Source: Sinotaia quadrata (Eukaryota; Mollusca; Gastropoda; Architaenioglossa; Viviparidae). Taken from it: 64,000 bases of DNA. Below are positions 35,880 through 48,275 of this stretch, in pieces (within the stretch, counting starts at the first letter, position 1; each line of letters opens with the position of its first letter). The stretch is from positions 38,532,564-38,596,563 of the forward strand of contig CM054177.1 in the NCBI GenBank assembly GCA_028829895.1, in the 5' to 3' direction. A model generated the notes under the pieces. That model saw nothing but the letters and a program-made list of their open reading frames with translations, had not been told where the DNA came from and ran no database searches. The position numbers and the translations under genes were made by a program.

Positions 35880-36955
35880 CAATAGTTGGAATGGTAGTAA
35901 TAGTGATTATAAATGGTAGTAATAGTAATGTCAAACGGTAGTGATAATACAATAGTTGGAATGGTAGTAATAGTAATGTCAAACGGTAGTGATAATACAA
36001 TAGTTGGAATGGTAGTAATAGTGGTGTTAAATGCAGGGGTAGTACAATAGTTGGAATGGTAGTAATAGTGATGTTAAATGCAGGGGTAGTTCAATAGTTA
36101 GAATGGTAGTAATAGTGGTGTTAAATGCAGGGGTAGTACAATAGTTGGAATGGTAGTAATAGTGATGTTAAATGCAGGGGTAGTTCAATAGTTAGAATGG
36201 TAGTAATAGTGGTGTTAAATACAGGGGTAGTACAATAGTTGGAATGGTAGTAATAGTGATGTTAAATGCAGGGGTAGTACAATAGTTGGAATGGTAATAT
36301 TAGTAATGTTAAACGGTAGTGGGAATGGTAGTAATGGTAATGTTAAATGGTAGTGGTAAAACAATAGTTGGAATGGTAGTAGTGGTAATGTTAAATGGTA
36401 GTGGTAAAACAATAGTTGGAATGGTAGTAATGGTAATGTTAAATAGTACTGGTAAAACAATAGTTGGAATGGTAGTAATGGTAATGTTAAATGGTAGTGG
36501 TAAAACAATAGTTGGAATGGTAGTAGTGGTAATGTTAAATGGTAGTGGTAAAACAATAGTTGGAATGGTAGTAATGGTAATGTTAAATAGTACTGGTAAA
36601 ACAATAGTTGGAATGGTAGTAATAGTTAAATGGTAGTGGTAAACAATAGTTGGAATGGTAGTAATGGTAATGTTAAATGGTAGTGGTAAAACAATAGTTG
36701 GAATGGTAGTGGTAAAACAATAGTTGGAATGGTAGTGGTAAAACAATAGTTGGAATGGTAGTAATGGTAATGTTAAATGGTAGTGGTAAAACAATAGTTG
36801 GAATGGTAGTAATGGTAATGTTAAATGGTAGTGGTAAAACAATAGTTGGAATGGTAGTAATGGTAATGTTAAATGGTAGTGGTAAAACAATAGTTGGAAT
36901 GGTAGTAATAGTTAAATGGTAGTGGTAAAACAATAGTTGGAATGGTAGTAATAGT
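35880..36955. repeat. 46-48-bp minisatellite, about 25 copies in three subfamilies
   Basis: Common part ACAATAGTTGGAATGGTAGT. The variable part is AATGTCAAACGGTAGTGATA on the left, GTTAAATGCAGGGGTAGT in the middle and AATGTTAAATGGTAGTGGTA on the right. The 48-bp period is a multiple of three, which yields open frames up to 193 codons on both strands; these are not genes. Confidence 0.95.
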
Positions 36956-37872
36956 TAAGCGGTGATTGGCGACAGTAACAGTAGCGGAGTTGAATTGAGT
37001 GAGAAGGCCTCATTGGGTTAATATTTAAACAAGATCGTTCATAACAACATATTTATTTCGAAATAGTCACCGGACAAGCGGTTACTCAGTGCAATTAGAC
37101 CATTGAATGCGTGTTAACTTAAAAAAAAATTAGGCTCCCTATCAGGCAAACAGAATGTGTACTGCCGCTGGCAATTATTGATTTTAAATGCTTTCCTAGT
37201 GTGAAAGGGTGACCTCGAAATTAGTTGTTGTAGATGAAAATTTTAAAGTTTAGGGTTGAAATAAAATGTTCTCGACAGTTTTAAATCCATACTGCAGATT
37301 TTTATTCCACCGACGAGTAAGGTGTATGAGGTCTGGAATTTAGTTGCAGGCTGAAGAAGTAACAACTGTGTCTACGGAATTCATAGGCCTAGATAATCTG
37401 CCCTAGTTTTTCCCCTCTTCTTCCAATTTAGGCCCTCCTTTTCTCCCCTATGTTCCTCAAATCTAGGCCTATATCAGATCAAATAGACAAGCTGAATGTA
37501 TAGTGCATACCTAATTGTTCAGGCGTGAGTATATAGGCCACAACAAACTGTTTACTTCAAAACCACTGATTTTGTACAAACCAATTAGAGTTTCAATCAT
37601 TAACTATTTATTTCATTTATTTGTTATATATTAATTTTGTGCTATAGTTCTATACATTACCCATTTATTTCACAAGTGCATACATCCAAGTAAACACGCA
37701 TGTATTGTCATACAACGGGAAATTTTCCCACACATTTTATATAAATTTTCATGGCATCTGCAACTTTAATTGAAACGCTATTTGTAATTCATATGATGTG
37801 GATATTGCCTACTGCTTACTTTGGAAGTGAGATCTCAAACGAACGAGAGTAATGCATGGTGGCAAATTTATA
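36956..37872. other. Unique sequence
   Basis: No gene, RNA or array recognised. Confidence 0.6.
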
Positions 37873-38085
37873 TTGGCCGGTGTTTGTTATTAATTTTGCG
37901 TTACTAGAGGAGTGGGCAGCGAGTGTTTGGTATTCATTTTGCGTTACTAGAGGAGTGGGCAGCAAGTGTTTGGTATTAATTTTGCCTTATTAGAGGAGTG
38001 GGCAGTGAGTGTTTGGTATTAATTTTGCATTACTAGAGGAGTGGGCAGCAAGTGTTTGGTATTAATTTTGCGTTATTAGAGGAGT
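37873..38085. repeat. 43-bp tandem array, about five copies
   Basis: Units of AGAGGAGTGGGCAGCAAGTG and TTTGGTATTAATTTTGCGTTACT. Confidence 0.93.
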
Positions 38086-38359
38086 TAAAGTTTTAAAGTG
38101 CAGGATGGCCAGTAATTAAAGTGTGTGCTTGTGTCTGGGCATACAACGTACTCTTGTTACTGGGCCGGCAGAGGTAGGTTGGAGGTGCAGGGAAAGTCAT
38201 AAACAGTATTAGATCTAGGTACATTTGACTGGATCGAGGGTGAGTAGAGATATATGTGGTTCCAAGTAAGAATAAAAGGAATAGAGAAATTTATTATGTA
38301 CTCTTTTCCAATCGTCTCTTGGGGTGAGCATTTGAGACTGGGTCCCTCCCTATTTACAG

Positions 38360-38560
38360 AACTGCAATGGAAACTGTTTATAGTGGTTCATGTTAAATGT
38401 ACTCTAAATCGCAATGGAAACTGTTTATAGTGGTTCATGTTAAATGTACTTTAAATCGCAATGGAAACTGTTTATAGTGGTTCATGTTAAATGTACTTTA
38501 AATCGCAATGGAAACTGTTTATAGTGCAATATAAACTATTTATTGTGCAATGGGAGCTGT
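38360..38560. repeat. 47-bp tandem array, four copies
   Basis: GCAATGGAAACTG falls at 38364, 38411, 38458 and 38505. Units also carry GTTTATAGTGGTTCATG. Confidence 0.93.
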
Positions 38561-38689
38561 ACACAGCTATTTTTATTAACCTCCAACATTCTTACCTATT
38601 TATAGTACAGTATGTTGTTTATGAAACTAGAACACAGTAGTCATAAACATTGACGGACGTCGAAAACACTTAGTGACTGGCACACAAAA

Positions 38690-38790
38690 AGGAGAAAGTA
38701 AATCTCACTCACTGACTGACACACACAAATACGAGAAAGTCAGTAAATCTCTCACTCACTGACTGACACACACAAACACGCTCACAAGCA
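38690..38790. repeat. Tandem duplication, about 48-bp unit
   Basis: Two copies of CTCACTCACTGACTGACACA and a GAGAAAGTCAGTAAA-type segment. Confidence 0.75.
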
Positions 38791-38994
38791 TATACAGTAT
38801 ACACGCACGCAAGCAAACTATAGCTCCACGTGTGGCAGAAACCAATTGTTAACGCGAAATGTGTGAGTATATTAAGTAAATACTGACTTTAGACACTCAA
38901 GACTTAGTGATAATTAGTAAGTCAGACAGAAGCATGAAGCGTGTGAACAATCTAGAATAGAGACTTGCACACACATTCACTCACATGCAATTAA

Positions 38995-39120
<126 letters not shown>

Positions 39121-40182
39121 AGTTGTGAATAATGAACTGATTGATTCAATAACGTGTCATGTATTAATAATAGACTAAACACTGATACACACTTAAATAT
39201 ATACACACATACACATGAATAATCAAAAGGTCACCAGCACTGAGTACTGTATTATACAGAGTAAACACGGACCGTGACGTAACAGTAACTAATATGGAGT
39301 TAAAAAGCTGTGACTAGGCCTTCTTCCAGGACAGTCGCGAACTTTGAAACAACCAGGGGTCACGAGATTTTGTTCTTATAGCAAGGAGTGAGTCATCCAC
39401 TCTCAAGTGGTTTTGTAACCCACCGATCCTTGGTAACAAGATTTGCAATTTTATGAGTGTGTCAGATTAAAGCATCTCCTGTTGACAGAATAGGTCACAG
39501 GTTAAGATAATTTTTCTTAGCTCACATAAAATAATCTCTTACCTAAGTTGCATTACATCATAAACGCAATAAGTCTGCCATGTGTTGATAATTAAAGTGC
39601 CGAAAAGAATAATAAGTACAATTTAAAAAGATCATAAGTTTTGTGTTCGTTGAATTGTTAACTAAATGTAATTAAATAAGAAGCAATATATTTTGTGTTT
39701 TCTTTGTCAACAAACAAAAATATAATAAGGAAGTTTGAGGTTTATATTCGTTGTGCAAATAAACAAAATAAGGTCAGATAAGAATCTCTTTGTTTTGAAT
39801 TCGTTCTATAGTCAATGTTTATTTTGTGTGAATACTAAAAACAAATGAGAGCTTTTACGGAACTTTCACTTTACGAATATCAGCTGTGGGATTAGTGGTA
39901 TATTCTACTAGTTATTCTCCACGAATGTGTAAACTTAAATTTATAGTGATGATTTGTACATACGTACTATTTATTTTTACAGCTAGTGTCAAAGTATTAC
40001 TGATTTCTTAATCCAGAATCATCAAATTGTCATCTGAGTCACAAGTCAGAAGTCTGATTTCGGACGTCCATTGTCCTTAAAGCCTCACTTTCTCGGTTAA
40101 CTCAACATTCTGTGAGTGTATAATTGACATGAATGACAACAATTACGAACTTCAAAGCGTCTTATGCAGAACTACAACTTTT
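39121..40182. other. Unique AT-rich sequence
   Basis: No gene or array recognised. Confidence 0.6.
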
Positions 40183-40726
40183 TTTGTGCAACATTCACTA
40201 TCACGACCTCTTGTTGTAGATAGATGTACAACATTCAATGTCACGTGTTCATGTCGTAGATAGATGTGCAACATTCAATGTCACGTGTTCATGTCGTAGA
40301 TAGATGTGCAACATTCAATGTCACGTGTTCATGTCGTAGATAGATGTGCAACATTCAATGTCACGTGTTCATGTCGTAGATAGATGTGCAACATTCAATG
40401 TCACGTGTTCATGTCGTAGATAGATGTGCAACATTCAATGTCACGTGTTCATGTCGTAGATAGATGTGCAACATTCAATGTCACGTGTTCATGTCGTAGA
40501 TAGATGTGCAACATTCAATGTCACGTGTTCATGTCGTAGATAGATGTGCAACATTCAATGTCACGTGTTCATGTCGTAGATAGATGTGCAACATTCAATG
40601 TCACGTGTTCATGTCGTAGATAGATGTGCAACATTCAATGTCACGTGTTCATGTCGTAGATAGATGTGCAACATTCAATGTCACGTATTCATTTGGTAGA
40701 TAGATGTGCAACATTCCATGTCATCG
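40183..40726. repeat. 40-bp tandem array, about 13 copies, nearly identical
   Basis: Units of TAGATAGATGTGCAACATTC and AATGTCACGTGTTCATGTCG. The copies between about 40261 and 40680 are identical or nearly so; variants are confined to both ends. Every unit carries CACGTG, an E-box palindrome. Confidence 0.97.
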
Positions 40727-41186
40727 TTTGTAAAGATATCTTATATTGTTTTAGTTTATGTCTAACATGAAATGTTTGGTCGGGTATGTGTTCTCGTTTG
40801 AAAACGGTATTGTATCGTGTTTTATATTTAACGTTAAATGTTTATTCGGGTATACGTGACATTTACGACTAACATGACATCTCATGCTTTGTAGGCTAGA
40901 GGTCTGACGAGCACAACAGTGATGACTTGAATACTTTTGAACCTCTCGCCATATCTGGACATCTGCACTGTACAACAGGTGCTCACTAATTTCTCTCACA
41001 GGGTTTTTCCCCTTAGTCGGCTGGGATATCACGTAGTCGATAGCGGACGGCTGGCGTCAGCACCATATGCCTTTGACTGAATTATCTGGTAGATTTGTCA
41101 TAACCGGGTAGCCTACTGTTTAAAACCTTTCGGGTGGGACATCATGATAATTGCTTTGGTCTAACTTGTAAAGCATGAAAACCCCA

Positions 41187-41189
<3 letters not shown>
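40727..41189. other. Unique sequence, CpG-containing
   Basis: Includes a diverged duplication (AAATGTTTGGTCGGGTAT and AAATGTTTATTCGGGTAT near 40770 and 40837). The minus-strand frame 41032-40751 is unrecognised. Confidence 0.5.

Positions 41190-41276
<87 letters not shown>
41190..41276. repeat. (TG)n(AG)n compound microsatellite
   Basis: About 58 bases of TG then about 28 of AG. Confidence 0.98.
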
Positions 41277-41278
<2 letters not shown>

Positions 41279-41910
41279 GGTAGTTGTAAATAATAATTAT
41301 TATTATTTTCTTTAAAATATTTTACATTTAAAGAAATTTGAACAAGAAAAATTGCAATTAAATTAAGCAATGAATAAATCAGGATAAAATAACACTTTAT
41401 AAACTCAAGGAGATATTTACTAAGTGTAAGATAAACAGTTAATGCCCATCTTTTGTGATTAAAATGTTTCTATATCACATCACTTAATATCCATCTTTTC
41501 TGTGGCTAACTTATTTTTGCATGACGTCAGGCTACAAAGCATATCGCACTGAATCCTAATCTCTCAGTATCTGCATAGTACGCACCATATCGCACTGAAT
41601 CATAATTTATCAAAGAGAAGCAAATATTTACTTAATCACTTAGTTCTTGATTTTAATCATTTTATCAGTCATGTTGGATGTTGAATATAAATCATACTTC
41701 TCAAGGAATACATTCAACAGACGCCAATAAATGGGACTCAGTAATTTTTCACTTTGGTAGGTGTATTGATATGGGAACTATTGCAATTCATTAAGAACAG
41801 AAATTGAACAGTTTAAATGTTCACATGAGCAGAGGACAGTTATTGAGCAAAGTCCCTGACATTCTTAAATGTTTCATACGTTCCTCTTTCGAGGGATGGA
41901 CTCGGAAACA
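41277..41910. other. Unique AT-rich sequence
   Basis: Nothing recognised apart from a small duplication (CATATCGCACTGAATC near 41540 and 41588). Confidence 0.6.
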
Positions 41911-41911
41911 T

Positions 41912-42180
41912 TTCGTCATAAGTACGAACCTACTTGATCATACCTCACGGAGTCAAGCTACTAAGTACGAACATACTTGGCCATACCTCACGGAGTCATG
42001 CTACTAAGTACGAACATACTTGGCCATACCTCACGGAGTCATGCTACTAAGTACGAAAATACTTGGCCATACCTCACGGAGTCAAGGTACTAAGTACGAA
42101 CATACTTGGCCATACCTCACGGAGTCATGCTACTAAGTACGAACATACTTGGCCATACCTCACGGAGTCATGCTACTCAT
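41912..42180. repeat. 43-bp tandem array, about six copies
   Basis: Units of CTAAGTACGAACATACTTGG and CCATACCTCACGGAGTCATGCTA. Confidence 0.95.
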
Positions 42181-42650
42181 TCAATAAAAGGGGAATAAAA
42201 GTCACTGCGTGACTGGATATGTTTAAGGCGCGTTGGCAGATTACCCTCAACCAAGCCTCATGTCTTTGTTCTGTGAAGTGTGCAAAGCAATATTATGTCT
42301 CTGCTCATAGGAAAATCCATTCACATGTGCAACTTGTCATTTTCTAAAGTTAAATTTAACTGTGTCTTTATCCGGCTGTGCAGAGATATTCACATACAAG
42401 TATAAATTGCATACACTTTTATTAAGATCGATTCAACATAGCGATTAGGGGCAAAAGCTTTTGACACAACGGGGTTTTTCCAGCCTACTGTTACAGGGGT
42501 AAATGTAAACTTGCACAGACATTTCAGGTTCAAGTACACTTAAAAAGGAGTTGTTTTACGTTTGTTCAATAAGTTTAATTATTGAAATTTTAATAGTAAT
42601 TTGTTTTAGTAATATCAACAGTATCTCTTGTTTAGCATTCCCAAACGTGT
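42181..42650. other. Unique sequence
   Basis: Nothing recognised. Confidence 0.6.
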
Positions 42651-42654
42651 TTAA

Positions 42655-42805
42655 TACAGATAGATAGATAGACAGATGGACAGATAGATAGAATGATAGA
42701 TAGACAGATAGATAGATAGAATGGTAGATAGATATATAGTTATATAAATAGATAGATGGATGGATAGATAGACAGACAGACAGACAGATAGACAGATAGA
42801 TAGAG
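42655..42805. repeat. Compound GATA/GACA microsatellite
   Basis: Imperfect GATAGATAGACA tetranucleotide tract of about 150 bp. The minus-strand frame with SIYLSIC repeats comes from it. Confidence 0.96.
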
Positions 42806-43434
42806 TGTGGAATGCTCATCAACAAGTGAAATAATTGAAGACTGTGAAGAAATAGAACGCAAAACACTTTATAACACTAGCATTGAAAAGAGAAAGGATG
42901 TGAATTTTCTCTCTATTTTTCTTGAAAGACCTTACAGGATACGTGTGAAGTCGTATTCATCCAACCATATCTTCACCTTTAAAGAAGATAATGCTCATAA
43001 TCATAGTTTGAACCCCTTCACTGGGCATTGTTGGCACATAATAACCCATTTTTTTTCTTTGTTTATCAGTTGGCCTGTTTCTCAGAATTGAAAATTTGAA
43101 TGTTAGCAATACGCTTATATTTAATGATATTTTATTCTTCACTCTAGTTAATTACTTCCCTTTGGTTAATTACTGCGTAATTTCTTCATTCCATATCCCT
43201 AAAATTAATGATATTTTAAACTCTTTCTTCACTCTGGTTGTTTACCTTCCTTTGAGGTAATGAGAGCGCAATTTCATCATTTTAAAAAAGTTTAATCCTA
43301 TGTCATATTGAGAGTTTAATGTGACTGTGTTAAGATAGTTTAATTTCCTCCTTTAGTGTAAATTGCAGTTATTTTGTTTACATCTCTTTAATGAGGGTCT
43401 AATTTCTTAATTTAGTTTCTTCCAAACTTCCTTA
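42806..43434. other. Unique sequence with one open frame
   Basis: The plus-strand frame 42807-43091 starts at GTG next to the GATA tract and has no recognised domain. Short duplicated TTAATGATATTTTA and TTGGTTAATTACT segments occur near 43120-43240. Confidence 0.4.
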
Positions 43435-43560
43435 GTGTTGGTGAGAGTGCGCTTTCATTCTCTTTGGGGCACTACTTATCTTCCCTTGTACTAATGAGAG
43501 TGTACTTTCCTTTTTGGGGCACTGCTTATCTTCCCTTGTACTAATGAGTGTTCTTGTCCT
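43435..43560. repeat. Tandem repeat, about 53-bp unit
   Basis: Two to three copies of GGGGCACTACTTATCTTCCC and TTGTACTAATGAGAGTG. Confidence 0.82.
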
Positions 43561-43587
43561 GTGGGGACTACGTTCTTCCCCGCATGC

Positions 43588-43795
43588 TGAGAGTAATTCT
43601 GAGTGTGATATGAGAGTAATTCTGAGTGTGATATGAGAGTAATTCTGAGTGTGATATGAGAGTAATTCTGAGTGTGATATTAGAGTAATTCTGAGTGTGA
43701 TGTGAGAGTAATTCTGAGTGTGATATGATAGTAACTTTTAGTGTGATGTGAGAGTAATTCTGAGTGTGATATGAGAGTAACTTTTAGTGTGTTTT
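43588..43795. repeat. 23-bp tandem array, about nine copies
   Basis: Units of GAGAGTAATTCTGAGTGTGA with TAT. Confidence 0.94.
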
Positions 43796-43944
43796 CTCCA
43801 CATGATATGATGCTGGTAAACTTCAACGCACATACACCAAGTCGATGATTAATGAAATTAATATATATATATGCCTGTGGCTTTTTACTGAACAAAATGC
43901 TTGAGATGTTATGTTATGGTTTTAAATGCGTGTTTGTTTCTTGT

Positions 43945-44205
43945 TCCAGTAGATTCTACGTCATACTTATGTAAGTGCAAACTGTGACATTGAGTCTAGT
44001 ACTTAGTAGACTACGTCATTCTTTAGTAAGTGCTAACTGTGACATTGAGCCCAGTAGACTACGTCATTCTTTAGTAAGTGCTAACTGTGACATTGAGTCC
44101 AGTAGACTAGGTCATACTTTAGTAAGTGCTAACTGTGACATTGAGTCCAGTAGACTACGTCATACTTTAGTAAGTGCTAACTGTGACATTGAGCCCAGTC
44201 GACCT
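43945..44205. repeat. About 52-bp tandem array, five copies
   Basis: Units of CAGTAGACTACGTCATTCTT, then TAGTAAGTGCTAACTGTGAC and ATTGAGCC. Confidence 0.93.
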
Positions 44206-44394
44206 AGCGCTAGCACTTGGGTAAAGTGACATGTAACGTTTGATTCGCTTCGTAGGTTTTTATTATAAATAGCTCTTACCGTCACGGGTCAATAAACACA
44301 GTTTTGCCAGAAAATTTACGCCATCCTGCAGACTGTCGCTCAATCATTTAACAAACAGGCAAGGAGGAGAGAGGGAAAGCAAACTCTTGATCTC

Positions 44395-44845
44395 CGGATA
44401 ACCAGCTTTAGGGTGTGGTCAAACTCTTAGTTGACAGACTGCTACAAGGTGTGGTCAAACTCTTAGTTGACACTGCTACAAGGTGTGGTCAAACTCTTAG
44501 TTGACAGACTGCTACAAGGTGTGGTCAAACTCTTAGTTGACAGACTGCTACAAGGTGTGGTCAAACTCTTAGTTGGCAGACTGCTACAAGGTGTGGTCAA
44601 ACTCTTAGTTGGCAGACTGCTACAAGGTGTGGTCAAACTCTTAGTTGACAGACTGCTACAAGGTGTGGTCAAACTCTTAGTTGACAGACTGCTACAAGGT
44701 GTGGTCAAACTCTTAGTTGACAGACTGCTACAAGGTGTGGTCAAACTCTTAGTTGGCAGACTGCTACAAGGTGTGGTCAAACTCTTAGTTGACAGACTGC
44801 TACAAGGTGTGGTCAAACTCTTAGTTGGCAGACTGCTACAAGGCG
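44395..44845. repeat. 36-bp tandem array, about 12-13 copies
   Basis: Units of CTGCTACAAGGTGTGGTCAA and ACTCTTAGTTGACAGA, with diverged copies to 44910. The 36-bp period gives open frames of 117 and 128 codons with a 12-residue repeat on both strands; I treat them as artefacts because no unique flanking coding sequence exists. Confidence 0.96.
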
Positions 44846-44959
44846 TACTTTAAGCGTTGAGCCGGCTACACGGTGTAGTCGAAATGTAAATGTTGAGCCG
44901 GCTACAATTGTAGTCGAAATATGAGTGGGGACCGAGGCAGCTCATGACGAAAATGTGGG

Positions 44960-44963
44960 GGCG

Positions 44964-45018
<55 letters not shown>
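44960..45018. repeat. (GT)n microsatellite
   Basis: About 58 bases of GT with one GC-containing interruption at the left. Confidence 0.98.
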
Positions 45019-45019
<1 letters not shown>

Positions 45020-45271
45020 CCATGTTTTAACGTCATGAGCTAGTAAATATCTTTCCTTATTTTGCAGAAAATAATATCAAATTACAAAACAACTTTAGAA
45101 AGGAAAAAAGAAAACGTCAAAGTGTTTCTTGTTTAAATGCATTTTGCATTATTTGAATATATTATGTCTTTATTTTAAATTTTACGATATTTGTGTATAT
45201 TACTGTGGTCACAGAAACATATTTATTAATCATACGACACTTTATCAAAGAATAATTTGTATTATTATGAC

Positions 45272-45480
45272 TAGTGTTTATTATCTCAATACATAGTGTT
45301 TATTATCTCAATACAGAGTGTTTATTATCTCAATACAGAGTGTTTATTATCTCAATACAGAGTGTTTATTATCTCAATACAGAGTGTTTATTATCTCAAT
45401 ACAGAGTGTTTATTATCTCAATACATAGTGTTTATTATCTCAATACAGAGTGTTTATTATCTCAATACAGAGTGTTTATG
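45272..45480. repeat. 22-bp tandem array, about ten copies
   Basis: Units of GAGTGTTTATTATCTCAATA with CA. Confidence 0.96.
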
Positions 45481-45854
45481 TTGTGACATGTTGTGTGTAT
45501 GTTGCGACATGTTGCACTAAATTATGTCAAACCTCATAAACCTTAGATATGCTTACATTGAGCGCAAAGCAGAATCTCTCCCTGCACAATTTTACTATAT
45601 ATATATAGCAACTCATTGCAATTAGGAATAAAATGTAATAATTATAAAAATATAAATACAAAATAATTGACATTTCATGCTGTAGTTTAATGTTAACCCG
45701 AATTCATGAAAACTCATTGCGAATGCATCAAAACTCAACCTAAATGAATTTAAAATCCAACCAAACTGAACCACAACCCACAAAACACCAAATTCTCAAC
45801 GACGATCCAGAATCCAAGATGATCAGCAGAGCCCACAACACCCCTTTCCGCCAC
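45481..45854. other. Unique AT-rich spacer
   Basis: Nothing recognised. Confidence 0.6.
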
Positions 45855-46075
45855 TTTATGTCTATTTTCTAGTAAGATAGTTCATGTACACCTTTATGTC
45901 TATTTTCTAATACGATAGATTATTACCCCTTTAAGTCTATTTTCTAATACGATAGATAATAACCCTTTAAGTCTATTTTCTAATACGATAGATAATAACC
46001 CTTTAAGTCTATTTTCTAATACGATAGATAATTACATCTTTATGTCTATTTTCTACTACTATAGTTCATTTATAT
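45855..46075. repeat. 36-bp tandem array, about five copies
   Basis: Units of TTTAAGTCTATTTTCTAATA and CGATAGATAATAACCC. Confidence 0.92.
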
Positions 46076-46344
46076 CTTTAATTTAAATAAACCAACTCGT
46101 GTGTTTCTCTCCTGCGAAGAATATTTGTTGTAAAAGTATATTTATCCTCATGACCATATTCAAGTTTAAATTATAAATATGTTTATTACAAATTTGTTGC
46201 CATATGGGCAGCATATGTGTATTTGTTTGTCTTCAAATGTGAAGTAATTTTTAATAGCGCACTTGCACGCGTTAATTGTCCTCTGAAGTGAAATGAGTTT
46301 TTAAGAACATGAGTAAACGGTTACCTGCTTGTATATTCTTATAC

Positions 46345-46800
46345 GAGATTTTAATTTATATAGGCTCGTAGTATTTTATATTTGATAACTGTGAGTGGTG
46401 TATTTATAAAGGCCCATAGTATTTTATATGTGATTACTGTGAGTGGTGTATTTATAAAGGCCCGTAGACTTTTATATTTGATTACTACGAGTGGTGTATT
46501 TATAAAGGCCCGTAGACTTTTATATTTGATTACTACGAGTGGTGTATTTATAAAGGCCCGTAGAATGTTATATTTGATTACTATGAGTGGTGTAATTATA
46601 AGGACACGTAGTATTTTATATTTGATTACTATGAGTGTTGTTTGCACCACCAACTTTATTTTTATATCTGATTACTGTGAGTGGTGAATGTATTTTATGT
46701 CTGACCACTGAGTGGTGTTTGCATAAACTAGTGTATTTTTATATCTGACTACTGTGAGTGGTGTTTGCATAAACTGGTGTATTATATATCAGACTTCGGT
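46345..46800. repeat. 48-bp tandem array, about eight copies
   Basis: Units of GAGTGGTGTATTTATAAAGG, then CCCGTAGTATTTTATATTTG and ATTACTGT. The 48-bp period accounts for the 100-codon open frames on both strands. Confidence 0.93.
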
Positions 46801-46994
46801 GAGTGGTGTAATGCACCAAGTAGTCTCAGTACTAGTGCCAATAATATTTTAAGTATTTCGGGAAACATTGTTCTTGTTGTGTGCTTTTCGATTGCAATAG
46901 CTATGCTATAAAATTTTATTTCAGATATACCAAAAGAAGAAATTAACAAAACTATAATGATCAGATTCATCTCGAAATAACGGATCGTGAGTTT

Positions 46995-47350
46995 ATCGGA
47001 CTGACTATATTGATAGAGAATAAGTGATCATTTCTGGCTGATTATATTGATAGAGGTTAAGTGATCATTTCTGGCTGATCATATTGATAGATGTTAAGTG
47101 ATCATTTCAGGCTGATTATACTGATAGAGGTTAAGTGATCATCTCTGGCTGACTATACTGATAGAGGTTAAGTGATCATCTCTGGCTGACTATACTGATA
47201 GAGGTTAAGTGATCATCTCTGGCTGACTATACTGATAGAGGTTAAGTGATCATCTCTGGCTGACTATACTGATAGAGGTTAAGTGATCATCTCTGGCTGA
47301 CTATACTGATAGAGGTTAAGTGATCATCTCTGGCTGACTATACTGATAGA
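46995..47350. repeat. 37-bp tandem array, about ten copies
   Basis: Units of CTGGCTGACTATACTGATAG and AGGTTAAGTGATCATCT, each with TGATCA. Confidence 0.96.
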
Positions 47351-47394
47351 AAGTGATCCGCTCGCAAATATCTCTCTTGAAGTAGCTAAGCAGT

Positions 47395-47560
47395 TCTTAT
47401 ACATTTTCTCTCACGAGTTAATTCCAATTAATATTTCCATTATACAAGTTCTCTCACGAGAAAGTCCAATTAATATTTCCATTATACAAGTTCTCTCACG
47501 AGAAAGTCCAATTAATATTTCCATTATACAAGTTCTCTCACGAGAAAGTCCAAAATAACA
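47395..47560. repeat. 42-bp tandem array, about four copies
   Basis: Units of TTCTCTCACGAGAAAGTCCA and ATTAATATTTCCATTATACAAG. Confidence 0.94.
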
Positions 47561-47699
47561 TGTCTATCTACTAATTCAACGCGAACAGTATCTTGTTACA
47601 GTTCATTCTCAGAAATCCTTTCAGTTCTATTATTTCCCCTGCATGCAACAACACGGATGTAATTTATGTTAACTGGAAAAACAGCAAGAAATAATTTCA

Positions 47700-47955
47700 C
47701 GGAAAAACTAGGTATTGGCCATTTCATTAGCATAATTATTTCCTTTGTTATGTTATTTTGATATGACTGTTAAGTACAGAACATCAGTTCATTAGCATAA
47801 TGATTTCCTTTAATATATTATTATGATATGACTTGTAAATGTAGGACAGTCCGTTTGTCAATATAATTATTTCCATTGATATATTATTATGATATAAATT
47901 GTTAAGTATAGGACAGTCAGTTCATTAGTATATTATTTCCGTTAAAGTATCTATT
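47700..47955. repeat. Tandem repeat, about 74-bp unit, three to four copies
   Basis: Units of CAGTTCATTAGCATAATTAT, then TTCCTTTGATATATTATTAT and GATATGACTGTTAAGTA. Confidence 0.88.
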
Positions 47956-47979
47956 AGTTTTGACATATTAAGATCGAGA

Positions 47980-48275
47980 TGCTCTTATTGACTCTAACAG
48001 ATATGCTCGTAGTGACTAAAAATATGTGCTCGCAATGAGTAAAACATATGCTCGTAGTGACTAAAACTATGTGCTCACAATGAGTAAAACATAGGTGCTC
48101 GTAGTGATTAAAAATAATTATGCTCGTAGTGACTAAAAATATGTGCTCACAATGAGTAAAACATATGCTCGTAGTGATTAAAAATAATTATGCTCGTAGT
48201 GACGAAAAACATATACTCATAATGAGTAAAATAGATATCTCGTATAGACTAAAAACAGATGCTCGCAGTGATAGA
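47980..48275. repeat. Minisatellite, 21-26-bp unit
   Basis: About twelve units of TGCTCGTAGTGACTAAAAAT with AATGAGTAAAACATA variants. Confidence 0.9.

Noticed and set aside
36309..36890. Minus-strand open frame of 193 codons with FYHYHLTLPLLPFQLL-like repeats
   Set aside because: It is the translation of the 48-bp minisatellite; three overlapping frames are open for the same reason and no unique coding sequence flanks it.
42807..43091. Plus-strand frame of 94 codons with ordinary amino-acid composition
   Set aside because: GTG start beside a microsatellite, no domain, no splice or promoter context. It would need transcript evidence.
44463..44853. Open frames of 117-128 codons on both strands
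   Set aside because: 36-bp tandem array with a period divisible by three; both strands open equally.
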